64,000 bases of DNA from Brevundimonas sp. UBA4553 (GCF_002387245.1 NZ_DGLD01000013.1:62001-126000), one strand, 5' to 3'; shown: positions 1-12,239, counted from the first letter of the stretch. Translations and numbers: made by a program. Notes: a model not told the origin generated them from the letters alone.

Positions 1-752
1 CGATCCAGTACAACCAACCGGGCGGCGCGGTGCTGATCGAGGCGGCGCAGTCGGCCGAGGGCGTCAGCCTGCGTGTTCAGGACACCGGCCCTGGCCTCTC
101 GCCGCATGCCCTTGAGGGCCTCTTCCAGCCCTTCAATCGTCTGGGGCGCGAGGCGCTGGACGTGCCGGGCGCGGGTCTGGGCCTGGCGGTGGCGCAGCGT
201 CTGATCGAGGCCATGGGCGGTCGACTGACCGCCGAAAGCCGGGAAGGCGAGGGCGCCGTCTTCACGATCCGATTGCCCGGCGCCGACGAAACCCCGCGCG
301 CCGTGACGGCCTCGCCTGTCCCGGCGGTCAGCCTTCCTTCCGCGACCCTGCTCTATGTCGAGGACAATCCGTCCAACATCGCCCTCATGCGCCATGTGAT
401 CACCGCCCTGGGCGCCATGCAACTGCATGTGGCCGAGACCGGAGCGGACGGGCTGGCCCTGGCGCGGGACCTCAGGCCGGACGTCATCCTCCTCGACATC
501 AACCTGCCCGGCATGGACGGGTTCGACGTCAGGGCGCGGCTGGCGGAAGATCCGCTGACCCGCGGTCTACCGGTCATGGCCCTGTCGGCCCGCGCCTCCC
601 TGGCCGATATCCGCAAGGGGCGCGACGCGGGCTTTGTCGAATACCTGACCAAGCCCTTGCAGATTCCGGCTCTGGTCGAGGCCCTGTCACGGGTCCTGGC
701 GCCGCCCCTGACGGCTTCGCCCGTGAACAGGACCGTCGCAGGCGCAGGTTGA
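1..752 (+). CDS. Hybrid sensor histidine kinase/response regulator, C-terminal part (5' truncated)
   Basis: The reading frame is open from base 3, so the gene starts outside the window. The first codons read IQYNQPGGAV, the N-box region of a histidine kinase ATPase. Then come the G1 box (DTGPGL), F box (LFQPFNR) and G2 box (GAGLGLA), followed by a receiver domain from about base 345. The receiver has the acidic pair in YVEDN, the phospho-acceptor Asp in LLDINLPGMDG and the conserved Lys of LTKP. The sensor and dimerisation domains are off the window, so the signal cannot be named. A kinase carrying its own C-terminal receiver would autophosphorylate and pass the phosphate to its own Asp or on to a phosphotransferase. 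Family assignment is firm; the pathway is unknown. Confidence 0.93.
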   Translation, partial: IQYNQPGGAVLIEAAQSAEGVSLRVQDTGPGLSPHALEGLFQPFNRLGREALDVPGAGLGLAVAQRLIEAMGGRLTAESREGEGAVFTIRLPGADETPRAVTASPVPAVSLPSATLLYVEDNPSNIALMRHVITALGAMQLHVAETGADGLALARDLRPDVILLDINLPGMDGFDVRARLAEDPLTRGLPVMALSARASLADIRKGRDAGFVEYLTKPLQIPALVEALSRVLAPPLTASPVNRTVAGAG

Positions 753-849
753 GCGAACGATGTGCGGTCTAGCTGGGGTTGACGCGGCGCCTCGAGCGAG
801 CTTCCTAAGGCGTCAGGGGGGCTTTTCGACCCTGTGCAAGGGAGAGCCC

Positions 850-1563
850 ATGTCACGTTTGTCGGCCGACGTTTCGCGGGCCAGGGCCAGAGGGCGTCGC
901 GCCCTGATCCCGGGTCTGGTGTCCGCGGCGCTGCTGGCCGGCTGCGCCACCACCCCGCCTCCGCCGCCCCCGCCTCCGCCGCCGACCGCGCCCGACGCGC
1001 CGAGCGGCGTGGTTCTCAGCGACTGGCGCGGCGTCATCACCGCGCCGGACCGTGATCGCTATCAACGTCGCGACGCCGCCTGGACCCTGGCCTTGCAGCA
1101 GGCCCGACGCCAGCCCGGTTCCGGCAACCTCGCCAGCCTCGGCGAACTGATCGACCCGGACGCCGCGCGTCCTTCGGTCACGCCGCCGACGGGCGACTAT
1201 CGCTGTCGCACGGTCAAGCTGGGGTCGCAGGGCGGCGATGAAGGCCTGGGCTATGTGGTCTACGGCTGGTTCGCCTGCCGGATCGAGCAGACCCCCGCCG
1301 GGTTGAAATTCTCCAAGCTGACAGGGTCCCAGCGCCCCAGCGGCCTGCTGTTCCCTGAGAATGATCGCCACATGGTCTTCCTGGGTTCCATGGCCCTGGC
1401 GTCCGAACCCGCCGCCCGGTCCTACGGTCAGCGACCCGAGCGCGACATGGTGGCCGTGGTCGAGCGGATCGGCGAGCGCCGCTGGCGCCTGGCCATCCCC
1501 TGGCCGGCCAACGAGTCCAACCTTGATCTGATCGAGCTGGTCCCCGCCCCTCGCCGAGCTTGA
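850..1563 (+). CDS. DUF4893-type lipoprotein
   Basis: A 237-residue protein. The ATG at 850 is preferred over the in-frame ATG at 760 because it follows an AGGGAGAG ribosome site and puts a basic n-region directly before a hydrophobic segment ending in the lipobox LLAGC. After the lipobox comes a run of ten prolines, then the DUF4893-like segment beginning DWRGVITAPDRDR. The protein is therefore probably a lipid-anchored envelope protein. Its biochemical role is not known. It follows the kinase in the same direction, but about 100 bases separate them. DUF4893 membership is from memory of the motif. Confidence 0.75.
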   Translation: MSRLSADVSRARARGRRALIPGLVSAALLAGCATTPPPPPPPPPPTAPDAPSGVVLSDWRGVITAPDRDRYQRRDAAWTLALQQARRQPGSGNLASLGELIDPDAARPSVTPPTGDYRCRTVKLGSQGGDEGLGYVVYGWFACRIEQTPAGLKFSKLTGSQRPSGLLFPENDRHMVFLGSMALASEPAARSYGQRPERDMVAVVERIGERRWRLAIPWPANESNLDLIELVPAPRRA

Positions 1564-1618
1564 CCGCGACGCCCGGCGGCGTCCACCCTGACCACAGTTT
1601 CATTCAGGGGAGGCGCAC

Positions 1619-2023
1619 ATGCGCGGCGTAGGCTTTACACTCGGTTCCATCATCGCTGTCGCAGTGCTGATCGCCGTCGTCCTGGTCGGCTTCCCGACCT
1701 ACAACGTCTACTCCAAGCAGATGGCGGGCAAGGCGGCCTATGAGGAGGCGGTGCAGAACCGTCGCATCCGTGTGCTGGAAGCCCAGGCCGCCCTGGATTC
1801 CGCCAAGCTGACCGCCGCCGCCGAGATTGAGCGCGCCAAGGGCGCCAACGAGGCCAACCGCATCATGGCCGAGGCCCTGGGCGGCCCCGAGGCCTATCTG
1901 CGCTGGTCCTACATCAACATGTTGCAGGAAACCGCCGGCAAGGAAGGTCGCCAGACCATCTACATTCCCACCGAAGCCGGCATGCCGATCCTGGAGGCCG
2001 GCCAGCGCCCGGCGGCGCGCTGA
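1619..2023 (+). CDS. Small membrane-anchored protein, resembles a band-7/SPFH C-terminal segment
   Basis: A 134-residue protein with an AGGGGAGG ribosome site 6 bases before the ATG. Residues 7-27 form one hydrophobic membrane segment. It is followed by an Ala-, Glu- and Lys-rich helix with EAQAALDSAKLTAAAEIER and the phrase RWSYINMLQE, which recall the tail of SPFH/band-7 (HflK, stomatin) proteins. The whole SPFH core is missing, so the likeness may only be a shared coiled-coil style. It ends five bases before the convergent Crp/Fnr gene. Function unknown. Confidence 0.6.
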   Translation: MRGVGFTLGSIIAVAVLIAVVLVGFPTYNVYSKQMAGKAAYEEAVQNRRIRVLEAQAALDSAKLTAAAEIERAKGANEANRIMAEALGGPEAYLRWSYINMLQETAGKEGRQTIYIPTEAGMPILEAGQRPAAR

Positions 2024-2027
2024 CGCG

Positions 2028-2747
2028 TCAGACCGGCGCCGAGTGCAATCGGAGGTAGGTCGGGTCGAACTCGGCGATCTGGGCCAGACGCGGCCAGTCG
2101 AGGATCTCCACGCGGGGGTTGGTCCAGCGCACCAGACCTTCGCGCCGCATCTCGGCGATCAGCCGGTTCACGTGCACTGTCGACAGACCCAGGGCGTCGC
2201 CGAGAACGGTCTGGGTCAGGGGCAGGTCGAAGCTCTGTCCGTCCGTCAGGCCCACCGCGCTCAGTCGGGTGAACAGTTCGCAGACCAGATGCGACAGATG
2301 GCCCAGACCGCTGCGGCGCCCCATCGCGACCAGCCACTGACGATGAATGGCGGCGTCGATGATGGTGTCGAGCCACAGCAGGCGCGTCAGATGTCCATGC
2401 TCTTCCGTCAGCTTGCGCAGGCGGCTGTGCGGGGCATGGGCGATGACGCAGGGGCTCAGGGTGACCACGCCGTGATCCATCTGCTTCATCAGCAGACTGT
2501 GCAGGTCCACGAAGTCGCCGCCCACGTTGATCTCGGTGATCTGGCGTCGGCCGTCCGACAGGGTGGAGTAGCGCGCGGTGAAGCCGGCGAGCAGCAGGAT
2601 GCTGTGGTCGGTGAAGGCGTGCTCCAGCACGATGTCGACATTGGCCTCCACCTTGCGCGGGGGCTCCAGCACCGCGGCGAGGGCGGCGACTTCGTCGGGA
2701 GAGATCAGGTCTCGCCGCGACAATTTCTCGATAAGGGCGTTGGTCAT
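2028..2747 (-). CDS. Crp/Fnr-family transcriptional regulator
   Basis: A 239-residue protein. The start at 2747 (MTNALIEKL) is chosen because family proteins begin near here and upstream codons read as non-coding. The first about 130 residues are a cyclic-nucleotide-binding-like jelly roll. A long dimer helix follows, then a C-terminal winged helix-turn-helix with the Crp-type recognition stretch LGDALGLSTVHVNRLIAEM. No cysteine cluster of Fnr type is visible, so oxygen sensing through iron-sulfur is unlikely. This subgroup is common in Caulobacterales, often as a stress or redox regulator; the ligand is not known. It is divergent from the small gene at 2911 across 163 bases. Confidence 0.85.
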   Translation of the reverse strand: MTNALIEKLSRRDLISPDEVAALAAVLEPPRKVEANVDIVLEHAFTDHSILLLAGFTARYSTLSDGRRQITEINVGGDFVDLHSLLMKQMDHGVVTLSPCVIAHAPHSRLRKLTEEHGHLTRLLWLDTIIDAAIHRQWLVAMGRRSGLGHLSHLVCELFTRLSAVGLTDGQSFDLPLTQTVLGDALGLSTVHVNRLIAEMRREGLVRWTNPRVEILDWPRLAQIAEFDPTYLRLHSAPV

Positions 2748-2910
2748 CGTGAGGGGCCCACAGTTAGCGAAGAGGCAAACGCCCCATCCGGACAAGCGTT
2801 GCCGTATCCCATGGCGGACTTCGTCGATTCCCGAACTTACATATGTGAATGCGGCCCGTTTTGAATGGCTTAGGCTACCGTTGCGCGGCCCCCGCGTGGG
2901 GGAGCGCCGC

Positions 2911-3093
2911 ATGAAAACCTATCTGTGCCTGATCACCGTCCGCGAGGGCGAGGTGCCGCAGCTCCGCCATCTGGACTGTCCGCACGACGATGAGATTTCC
3001 GTCTTTCTGGCCCCCGCGCTTGCGGAGTGGACGCGGGTGCACCGGGTCGAGGTTCTGGACGGCGACCGCCAGGTCTTTGTGATCGAGCCCTAG
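2911..3093 (+). CDS. Hypothetical 60-residue protein
   Basis: A short frame with ATG 9 bases after a GGGGGAG site. It has balanced acidic and basic residues and no signal peptide or membrane segment. Sequence features include the acidic patch CPHDDEIS and a C-terminus VFVIEP. I recognise no family. Its stop codon TAG shares the tetranucleotide CTAG with the stop of the convergent DUF6894-like gene, which supports both frames being real. Confidence 0.55.
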   Translation: MKTYLCLITVREGEVPQLRHLDCPHDDEISVFLAPALAEWTRVHRVEVLDGDRQVFVIEP

Positions 3094-3350
3094 GTCGAGG
3101 CCGGGCTGGCGCAGGTGGTCAGACGCACCACCTCGGTCTGATGATCATCGGTGACGATGACCCGGAACTGTCGGGTCTTCCAGAAAGCGCGTCCCTGATA
3201 GCGCAGGATCTCGCCCATGGTGTCCAGGGCGACGGCGTGGGCCGCATCCAGGTTGGCCAGTTCCTGACCCTGATCATCGGGGACCAGATGGCCGTTCTCG
3301 GTGTGAAAGAAATAGCGCGGCAAGCGGGGGGCTCCTCTATGTCTTGCCAT
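3090..3350 (-). CDS. DUF6894-like small protein
   Basis: An 86-residue protein containing the phrase PRYFFHTENGHLVPDDQGQE, followed by an Ala-rich helix and VIVTDDHQTEVVRL. This is the usual layout of the DUF6894 family, small cytoplasmic proteins frequent in Rhizobiales and Caulobacterales (family recalled from motif). The role is unknown. The gene is single and overlaps the convergent gene at 2911 by four bases at the stop codons. The exact start is uncertain because the ribosome site is weak. Confidence 0.65.
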   Translation of the reverse strand: MARHRGAPRLPRYFFHTENGHLVPDDQGQELANLDAAHAVALDTMGEILRYQGRAFWKTRQFRVIVTDDHQTEVVRLTTCASPAST

Positions 3351-3393
3351 CTAAGAGCCCCGCGCCGGGTTTTGTTCACTCGCCTGCGAAAGG

Positions 3394-5046
3394 TCAGACC
3401 CGCGTCAGCCGCAGGTCCTGATAGTCGTAGGAGAAGTCGATGTCGGGCGAGACGCCCTTGAGCGTGGCGGTCGCGGGCCGGGCCGTGGCGATGCTGAAGG
3501 TGATGAAGGCGTCTTCCTCGCGCTTGTCCGGGAAGCGGGTGCGGAAGGTCTCGCCGTCATAGGGCTCCAGCCAGCCCAGAAGGGCCGGGGTGTGGGTGAA
3601 GCTGAGCCATAGGCCGGTCTTTCTGTTGCGGCCGCGTCCCTCGGTCTTCTGTTCGATGACGATGTCGCCGTACCAGGGGTCGCGCCAGGTTCCGGCATAG
3701 GCGTCCAGCGGCATGGAGGGCGGGGCGCCCGCCGCCTGCTTGGCGTCGATCTCGACGGCGGCCTTGAGCGACTTCTCGGTCCCCTCGGCCTCGCGTTTCT
3801 TGGAGTCCGCGATCCAGTCGACGTCGACCTTGTTCATGGCGATGTCGGAGAGGCCCGAGCGCAGCGCGCGCAGCAGGAAGCTTTCCTCGGCGTTGGTGAA
3901 GACCGAGAAGCCGATCTTGCGGCCGGGGATCAGGACGGTGGCCGAGATGCCGCCGGGCGAGCCGCCGCCGTGGGTGACCAGTCGCTCGCCGCGATAGTCC
4001 TGCACCTGCAGCCCCATGGCGTAGGTCGAAGCTACGGCCCGGTTGGGCAGTTCAGCCGTCGGCCCGTTCGACGACGAGACGATGATGTTGGGCTTGACCA
4101 TCTCGCGGGCGGCGGCTTCCGAGAACAGCCGCGTTCCGTCGGCCAGCTTGCCGTCGTTCAGACGCACGGCGATCCACTTGGCCCAGTCCGTCGCGCTGGC
4201 GCAGATGCCGCCCGCCGCCGCCGCCGAATCCCAGTTCCACACCTCGACGATCGACTCGGCGATCTGGGTCATCGGTCCCTGATAGCGCAGGGGCGGACCG
4301 ACACGGCCATGGGGCAGGGCCGACTTGGCCGGATCGGCCAGGCGCGCCAGGGGCACGCTTTCGCTCATGCCCACCTTGTCGAAGATGCGGGTCTGGACGA
4401 AGCCCTCCCAGGTCAGGCCCGACACCTTCTCGATCACCGCGCCCGCCACCACGAACATCAAATTGCAGTAGTGATAGTCCTCCCGGAATCCGTCCTCGAT
4501 CGGCACGAAGGCGGCCTGGGCCAGGACCTCGGCGCGGGTCCGGTCGCTGTTGGGCCAGAACAGCAGGTCCCCGGCGCCCAGGCCGAAACCGGCGCGATGG
4601 CTCAGCGTATCGCGCACCGTGATGCGCTCGCCCACCATGGGGTCCGACAGGGTGAAGCCGGGCAGGTAGGTGCGGATGGGTTCGTCCCACTTCACCTTGC
4701 CCTCGTCGACCAGGATGGCGAGGCAGGCGGCGGTGACGTTCTTGGAGTTGGAGGCGATGGCGAACAGGGTGTGTTCGTCGGCGGGCTCGGCCTTGCCCTG
4801 ACGGCGCACGCCATAGCCCTTGGCCAGCACCGTCTTGCCGTCGCGCACCAGGGCCAGCGACACCGCCGGCTGTTCCGGCCAGGCGGCCATGCAACGCTGC
4901 ACCCAGGCGTCGGCGGCGGCGGCGATCTCCTGATCCGTGCGCGTGTCGGCGCTGGTCTGGGCCCAGCCGGTCGCGGGCAGGGCCGCGCCCGATGCGGCGA
5001 CGGCGGAGGAAATCAGCGCGGCGCGGCGCGACAGGCGGATGGACAT
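3394..5046 (-). CDS. Exported serine hydrolase, class C beta-lactamase/PBP4* fold
   Basis: A 550-residue protein. The start at 5046 has a GGGAG site 9 bases upstream and gives a Tat-like leader, LSRRAALISSAVAAS, ending near WAQT. The catalytic SxxK motif is S99-N-S-K102 in AIASNSKN; a YCN triad (YxN) lies near residue 193 and a HGGG motif near residue 350. These are the three signatures of serine beta-lactamase-like hydrolases. An additional C-terminal domain of about 130 residues after the fold resembles the DUF3471 extension found in esterases and peptidases of this family. The substrate could be a D-amino peptide, an ester or a beta-lactam; the sequence does not decide. Confidence 0.88.
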   Translation of the reverse strand: MSIRLSRRAALISSAVAASGAALPATGWAQTSADTRTDQEIAAAADAWVQRCMAAWPEQPAVSLALVRDGKTVLAKGYGVRRQGKAEPADEHTLFAIASNSKNVTAACLAILVDEGKVKWDEPIRTYLPGFTLSDPMVGERITVRDTLSHRAGFGLGAGDLLFWPNSDRTRAEVLAQAAFVPIEDGFREDYHYCNLMFVVAGAVIEKVSGLTWEGFVQTRIFDKVGMSESVPLARLADPAKSALPHGRVGPPLRYQGPMTQIAESIVEVWNWDSAAAAGGICASATDWAKWIAVRLNDGKLADGTRLFSEAAAREMVKPNIIVSSSNGPTAELPNRAVASTYAMGLQVQDYRGERLVTHGGGSPGGISATVLIPGRKIGFSVFTNAEESFLLRALRSGLSDIAMNKVDVDWIADSKKREAEGTEKSLKAAVEIDAKQAAGAPPSMPLDAYAGTWRDPWYGDIVIEQKTEGRGRNRKTGLWLSFTHTPALLGWLEPYDGETFRTRFPDKREEDAFITFSIATARPATATLKGVSPDIDFSYDYQDLRLTRV

Positions 5047-5105
5047 AGGCGAAACTCCCGACATGAGCGGCGACGCTAGCGCCGCCGCTCCGCCGGGCCA
5101 AGAGC

Positions 5106-7016
5106 TCAGGCCGCCAGCCGCCACCTTTGCAGGTGGTCCAGAACGTCGGCCACGATCTGCGCCCGGGTGAAGCCGGTCAGGTCGCGAGCGCGCGTGCCGT
5201 CGCCGGTCTGGGCCATCATGCGCCATTCCAGCGCGCGCCTCGCCTCGGGCGCCTCGAGGGCGGTCAGGGCGGGCAAGGGGCGTGAGCGGGCGCCGATCCG
5301 ATAGAGGAAGTCGCGACCGTTGGCGTGTTCGACCACCAGCCAGACGCCGTTCTCGTCCATTTCGACCCGGCTGTTCTCAAGTCCGCCTTCCACCAGGGCG
5401 TCGCGCACCTCGACCAGGGCGGGCGCGCCCTGACGTTCGATCTGGCGGGCGATGTCCTTGCGGTTGGCGGGCGAGAAGATGCGCTTCAGGCGCTCGCCGA
5501 TCGGCGGGGCTTCGGTCTCGACCGTCTCGCCCTTGAGGTCGGCGTTCATCTGTCGCGCCAAGCCAAAGGCCAGTAGGATCATGATGACGGCGAACGGCAG
5601 GGCCGCCACCAGGGTCGCCGCCTGCAAGGCTCCTAGTCCCCCGGCGACCAGCAGCAGGGCGGCCGTCAGGCCCAGCAGCACGCACCAGTAGACCCGCTGC
5701 CAGCGCGGGGTGTCCTCGGCCCCGCCGGAAGCCAGGGTGTCGATCACCAGAGAGCCTGAATCCGCCGAGGTGACGAAGAAGACCGCCACCAGGGCCACGG
5801 CCAAGGTCGAGGTGATTACTGTGCCCGGCAAAAACTCGAAGAAGTGAAACAGAGCGGTCGACAGGTCGGCCTGCACCGCATCCGAGATGGCGCCGCCGGC
5901 GACGCCGAGGTCCAGGCTCATGGCCGTGTTGCCGAAGACGGTCATCCACAAGAAGGTGAAGGCCGACGGGACCAGCAGCACGCCGATCAGGAATTCCCGA
6001 ACGGTCCGCCCGCGCGAGATACGGGCGATGAACATGCCCACGAACGGCGACCAGGAAATCCACCAGGCCCAGTAGAGCAGGGTCCAGTCCGCCATCCATG
6101 CCCGCGGCTCATAGGCGTAGAGGGTGAAGGTGCGCTCGAAGAAGTGGTCGAGGTAGAGGCCGAAATTCTGCACATAGGCCCGCAGCAGGAACAGGGTCGG
6201 CCCCACGGCCAGGACGAACAGCATCAGGCAGACCGCGAGCACGAGGTTCAGTTCGGAGAGCCGCCGCACGCCCTTGTCCACTCCGGTCAGCACGGAAATC
6301 GCGGCGGCGCCCATGACGACCACGATGAGTCCGATCTGAATGGTCACGCTGCTGGGCAGGCCGAACACATAGTTCAGGCCCGACGTCATCTGCGCCACTC
6401 CGTAGCCCAGCGAGGTGGCGATGCCGAACAGGGTGCCGCAGATGGCGAAGATGTCGACCACATCGCCGACCCAACCGTTCACCCGCTTGCCCAGCAGGGG
6501 ATAGAGGCTGGACCGCATGGTCAGGGGCAGGCCTTTGCGGTGGGCGAAATAGGCCAGGCTCAGCCCCACCACGGCGTAGATGGCCCAGGCGTGGACGCCC
6601 CAGTGGGTATAGGTGATGACCATGGCCTCGCGGGCGGCGTCTATGGTGCCAGGCTCCGCCTCGGGCGGGGCGATATAGTGCTGCACCGGCTCGGCCACGG
6701 CGAAATACATCAGGCCGATGCCCATGCCCGCCGCGAACAGCATGGCCAGCCACGAGACATAGGGGAAGTCGGGTTCGGCGTCGTCCGGCCCCAGCTTCAG
6801 CCGCCCGGTCGGCCCCAGCGCCAACACGGCGACGAACAGCAGGAAGCCAGCCACAGCCGCCACATAGAACCAGCCGAAGGTCTCGATGACCCAGGCCTGG
6901 GCGGCGCCGAAAATCAGGTCGGAAGTGGCTGGAGCGATCAGGGCGAGCAACAGCAGGGCGCCTGCGATGGCGCTGGCCCCCCAGAAAACACGGGGGTTCA
7001 TCTTGGTCGTCAGCAT
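5106..7016 (-). CDS. BCCT-family betaine/carnitine/choline transporter with C-terminal cytoplasmic domain
   Basis: A 636-residue inner-membrane protein starting MLTTKMNPRVFW; a start five codons later is also possible. It has about twelve hydrophobic segments and the BCCT signature around WAWWISWSPFVGMFIARISRGR. The last about 150 residues are soluble and end RWRLAA. This BetT-like tail is associated with osmotic regulation in homologues. The transporter would import a trimethylammonium osmolyte such as choline or betaine using an ion gradient. No betaine synthesis genes lie nearby. The frame continues open far upstream across the TonB receptor, but that part is antisense. It is divergent from the receptor across 150 bases. 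Confidence 0.9.
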   Translation of the reverse strand: MLTTKMNPRVFWGASAIAGALLLLALIAPATSDLIFGAAQAWVIETFGWFYVAAVAGFLLFVAVLALGPTGRLKLGPDDAEPDFPYVSWLAMLFAAGMGIGLMYFAVAEPVQHYIAPPEAEPGTIDAAREAMVITYTHWGVHAWAIYAVVGLSLAYFAHRKGLPLTMRSSLYPLLGKRVNGWVGDVVDIFAICGTLFGIATSLGYGVAQMTSGLNYVFGLPSSVTIQIGLIVVVMGAAAISVLTGVDKGVRRLSELNLVLAVCLMLFVLAVGPTLFLLRAYVQNFGLYLDHFFERTFTLYAYEPRAWMADWTLLYWAWWISWSPFVGMFIARISRGRTVREFLIGVLLVPSAFTFLWMTVFGNTAMSLDLGVAGGAISDAVQADLSTALFHFFEFLPGTVITSTLAVALVAVFFVTSADSGSLVIDTLASGGAEDTPRWQRVYWCVLLGLTAALLLVAGGLGALQAATLVAALPFAVIMILLAFGLARQMNADLKGETVETEAPPIGERLKRIFSPANRKDIARQIERQGAPALVEVRDALVEGGLENSRVEMDENGVWLVVEHANGRDFLYRIGARSRPLPALTALEAPEARRALEWRMMAQTGDGTRARDLTGFTRAQIVADVLDHLQRWRLAA

Positions 7017-7166
7017 GGGTCCCAAGCGCACAGCGACGCTTAAGGTTCCCGGCCTCGGACACAGACCCGCCGCCGGGATGAAAAAGATGTAACTGTGGTT
7101 GGCGACGGCCGACTGATAGTCGCAGCGCTGAGGGGACGTCGAGGGGACGTCCGCAGGGACGCGACC

Positions 7167-9470
7167 ATGTCGAAACTCAAGCTTGCGCCTTTGCTCGGCG
7201 TCGTTCTGGCCCTGCCCGCCGGCGCCGTCATGGCCCAGACGCCGCCGCCCGCGACCGGCGCCCAGACCCCGAACCAGACACAGACGCAGAGCCCGCCTCA
7301 AACCCAAACGCAGGCGCCCCCGTCCCCGCAGGAGGACAAGGACCAGCCGGCGACCGTGGGCGACGTCGTCGTCACCGCCCGCGCCAACGACGTGCGGACC
7401 TCCATCGACTCCATCAGCTACAGCCTGGCGGACGACCTCCAGGCGACGACCGGCAGCCTGGCCGAAGCCCTGCGCAATGTCCCATCGGTCGATGTCGATC
7501 CCCAGGGCAATGTCTCTCTGCGGGGCGACGGCAACGTCACCATTCTCGTCGACGGCCGCCCGTCGGCCATCCTGTCCGGGCCCAACCGGGCCGACGCCAT
7601 CCTGCAATTGCCCGCCGATCGCTATGCGCGGATCGAGGTCATGACCAACCCGTCCGCCGCCTATAGCCCCGAAGGGTCCGGCGGCGTGATCAACCTGATC
7701 ACCAAGCCGATCCCCGCCGCTGCGCGCGGCGCGGCCGCAGCGTCGCCGGATGCGACCGTGACCACCGGCTCGCTGCGGCTCAACGTCGGCGACAACGGGC
7801 GCTGGAATGTCGGAGCCAGCGGTTCGCGTCAGCGCGGCAAGCTGACCCTGACCGGCGACCTCAGCTATCGCTACGACGAACAGAACTTCGCCTTTGACCG
7901 GCTGCGGGAACAGCTCAACCCGGTCACCGGCGCCGTCACCTCCACGACCACCACGGTCCAGGAGAACGACATGATCCAGAAGGGCGCCTTCGGTCGTCTC
8001 GCCGCCGAATACCGCCTGACCGAAAAGACGATGCTGACCGGCGAGCTCCGCGCCAACCGTTTCGAGGCCGACGCCGACGCTGGAGGTCTGTTCGAGACGC
8101 GCGACGCCTCGGGCGTCCTGACCAGCGCCTACACCCGCGACGGGGTCGGCGGGTTCACCATGGACGGTTGGGGCGCCACCGCCCGCGTCCTGCATCAGTT
8201 CGACACCTCGGGGCACGAATGGTCGAACGAGCTGCGCTACGATCGCAACGACAACGAGAACGCCTCGCTGAACGTCAACGTCTTCGCCGTTCCGGTCAGC
8301 CCGGCGGTCTATGAGGACCAGACCTTCCAGAACGCACAGGAAACGATCGGCTTCACCAGCGCTTACACCCGCCCGATGGACGACGGCTCCAAGGTGCGCG
8401 CGGGCTACGAATTGAGCATCAACCGCCCCGATCAGGATGTCGTGCTGCGACGCGGGCCGTCAGAAGCGACCCTCGCCCCTGTCCCGGGCCTGAGCAACCA
8501 GTTCGAGGCCGACCAGACGGTCCACGCCCTCTACGCCACCTACGAGCGCCCGTTCGGCGAGAAGCTGTCGGCCCAGTTCGGCCTGCGCCTGGAACAGGCC
8601 GAGGTCGATATCGAGGACGTCACCAACGCCGTCCGCGCCTCGCAGGACTATTTCCGCGCCTATCCGACCGGCCACCTTCAATACAAGCTGACGGACACCC
8701 AGACCCTGCGGGCCAGCTATTCGCGCCGCATCCAGCGACCGCAGCCGACCCAGCTCAATCCCTTCATCTCCTACAGCGACCCCCTGAATCTTCGCTCGGG
8801 CAACCCCAATCTGGAGCCGCAGGAGACGGACAGCTTCGAAGCCATGTGGCAGATGCGTCGTGGGCAGAGCTTCTATCAGGCCACGGCCTACTACCGCGAC
8901 ACCACTAAGGCCTTTACCGAGGTGGCCACGGATATCGGCGGCGGCGTTCTGCTGACCCGGCCCGAGAACCTGGGCGCGCGGCGCGATCTCGGTGTCGAAC
9001 TGACGGCCAGCGGGCGTCTGCATCCGACCCTGCGCTACAACGCCAGCGTCAACCTGTTCCGGCAGGAGATCGACGCGTCGGGCATCCCGGGCGGGCGCGA
9101 CCGCGAGGGCGACATGCTGACCGGACGCGTCAGCCTGAACTGGCAGGCGACGCCCAAGGACTTCGTGCAGGTCTCGGGCTTCTGGCAGGGCGACCAGCTG
9201 CTGGCGCAAGGCACGCGTGAGAGCGGCGGAATGCTCAACCTCGGCTATCGGCGCAAGCTGAACGATACGCTGTCGCTGCAGTTCACGGCCCGGGACATCC
9301 TCAACTCCTTTGGCGGCGCCACGACCTATGACGCCCCCCTGTTCCGCGAGAAGGTCGAGCAGGACCTCAACCTGCGCGCCTTCTACCTGGGTCTGACCTG
9401 GTCCTTCGGCGGCGGTCCGCGCAAGCCGGAGCCGCAGTTCGACTTCTCCACTGGCCCAACCGGCGGCTGA
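7167..9470 (+). CDS. TonB-dependent outer-membrane receptor
   Basis: A 767-residue protein. The ATG at 7167 gives a signal peptide cleaved near VMAQ. A Gln-, Thr- and Pro-rich linker precedes the plug domain, which begins GDVVVTARANDVRT and contains SLRGDGNVTILVDGRP and YSPEGSGGVINLITKP. The rest is a 22-strand-type barrel of the OMP_b-brl_3 class, ending in a typical outer-membrane strand. It should take up a scarce ligand across the outer membrane with TonB energy. No substrate-specific enzymes lie nearby, so the ligand is unknown. A strong terminator follows at 9491. Confidence 0.93.
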   Translation: MSKLKLAPLLGVVLALPAGAVMAQTPPPATGAQTPNQTQTQSPPQTQTQAPPSPQEDKDQPATVGDVVVTARANDVRTSIDSISYSLADDLQATTGSLAEALRNVPSVDVDPQGNVSLRGDGNVTILVDGRPSAILSGPNRADAILQLPADRYARIEVMTNPSAAYSPEGSGGVINLITKPIPAAARGAAAASPDATVTTGSLRLNVGDNGRWNVGASGSRQRGKLTLTGDLSYRYDEQNFAFDRLREQLNPVTGAVTSTTTTVQENDMIQKGAFGRLAAEYRLTEKTMLTGELRANRFEADADAGGLFETRDASGVLTSAYTRDGVGGFTMDGWGATARVLHQFDTSGHEWSNELRYDRNDNENASLNVNVFAVPVSPAVYEDQTFQNAQETIGFTSAYTRPMDDGSKVRAGYELSINRPDQDVVLRRGPSEATLAPVPGLSNQFEADQTVHALYATYERPFGEKLSAQFGLRLEQAEVDIEDVTNAVRASQDYFRAYPTGHLQYKLTDTQTLRASYSRRIQRPQPTQLNPFISYSDPLNLRSGNPNLEPQETDSFEAMWQMRRGQSFYQATAYYRDTTKAFTEVATDIGGGVLLTRPENLGARRDLGVELTASGRLHPTLRYNASVNLFRQEIDASGIPGGRDREGDMLTGRVSLNWQATPKDFVQVSGFWQGDQLLAQGTRESGGMLNLGYRRKLNDTLSLQFTARDILNSFGGATTYDAPLFREKVEQDLNLRAFYLGLTWSFGGGPRKPEPQFDFSTGPTGG

Positions 9471-9490
9471 CGCCGGAGCGATCCGCCGGA

Positions 9491-9521
9491 CGCCCGTCGC
9501 CTCGCAGGCGGCGGGCGTTTT
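9491..9521 (+). terminator. Rho-independent terminator after the TonB receptor
   Basis: An 11-bp GC-rich stem with a single G-U pair and the loop TCGCA is followed by TTTT. It begins 20 bases after the receptor stop codon and separates it from clpB. Confidence 0.88.
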
Positions 9522-9650
9522 GGCATGAGCTCGGGGGCAGACCCTTGCGTGGCGGATAGGTCACACCCACCTCGTCTGGCATCACCCCGGCGCCGCTTCC
9601 AGTAAGGGCGCGGCGGGTGAAATTCCGCCTCCCGAGGGGACTGCACCGAA

Positions 9651-12238
<2,588 letters not shown>

Positions 12239-12239
<1 letters not shown>

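Noticed and set aside
7017..8216. Continuation of the BCCT reading frame far upstream as one 1036-residue protein
   Set aside because: This part lies antisense to the TonB receptor and is composed of low-complexity translation typical of GC-rich shadow frames. The transporter fold begins at MLTTKMNPR.
9540..9650. Sigma-32 promoter before clpB
   Set aside because: CTTGCG and a C-rich block are present, but spacing and -10 similarity are too weak to call.
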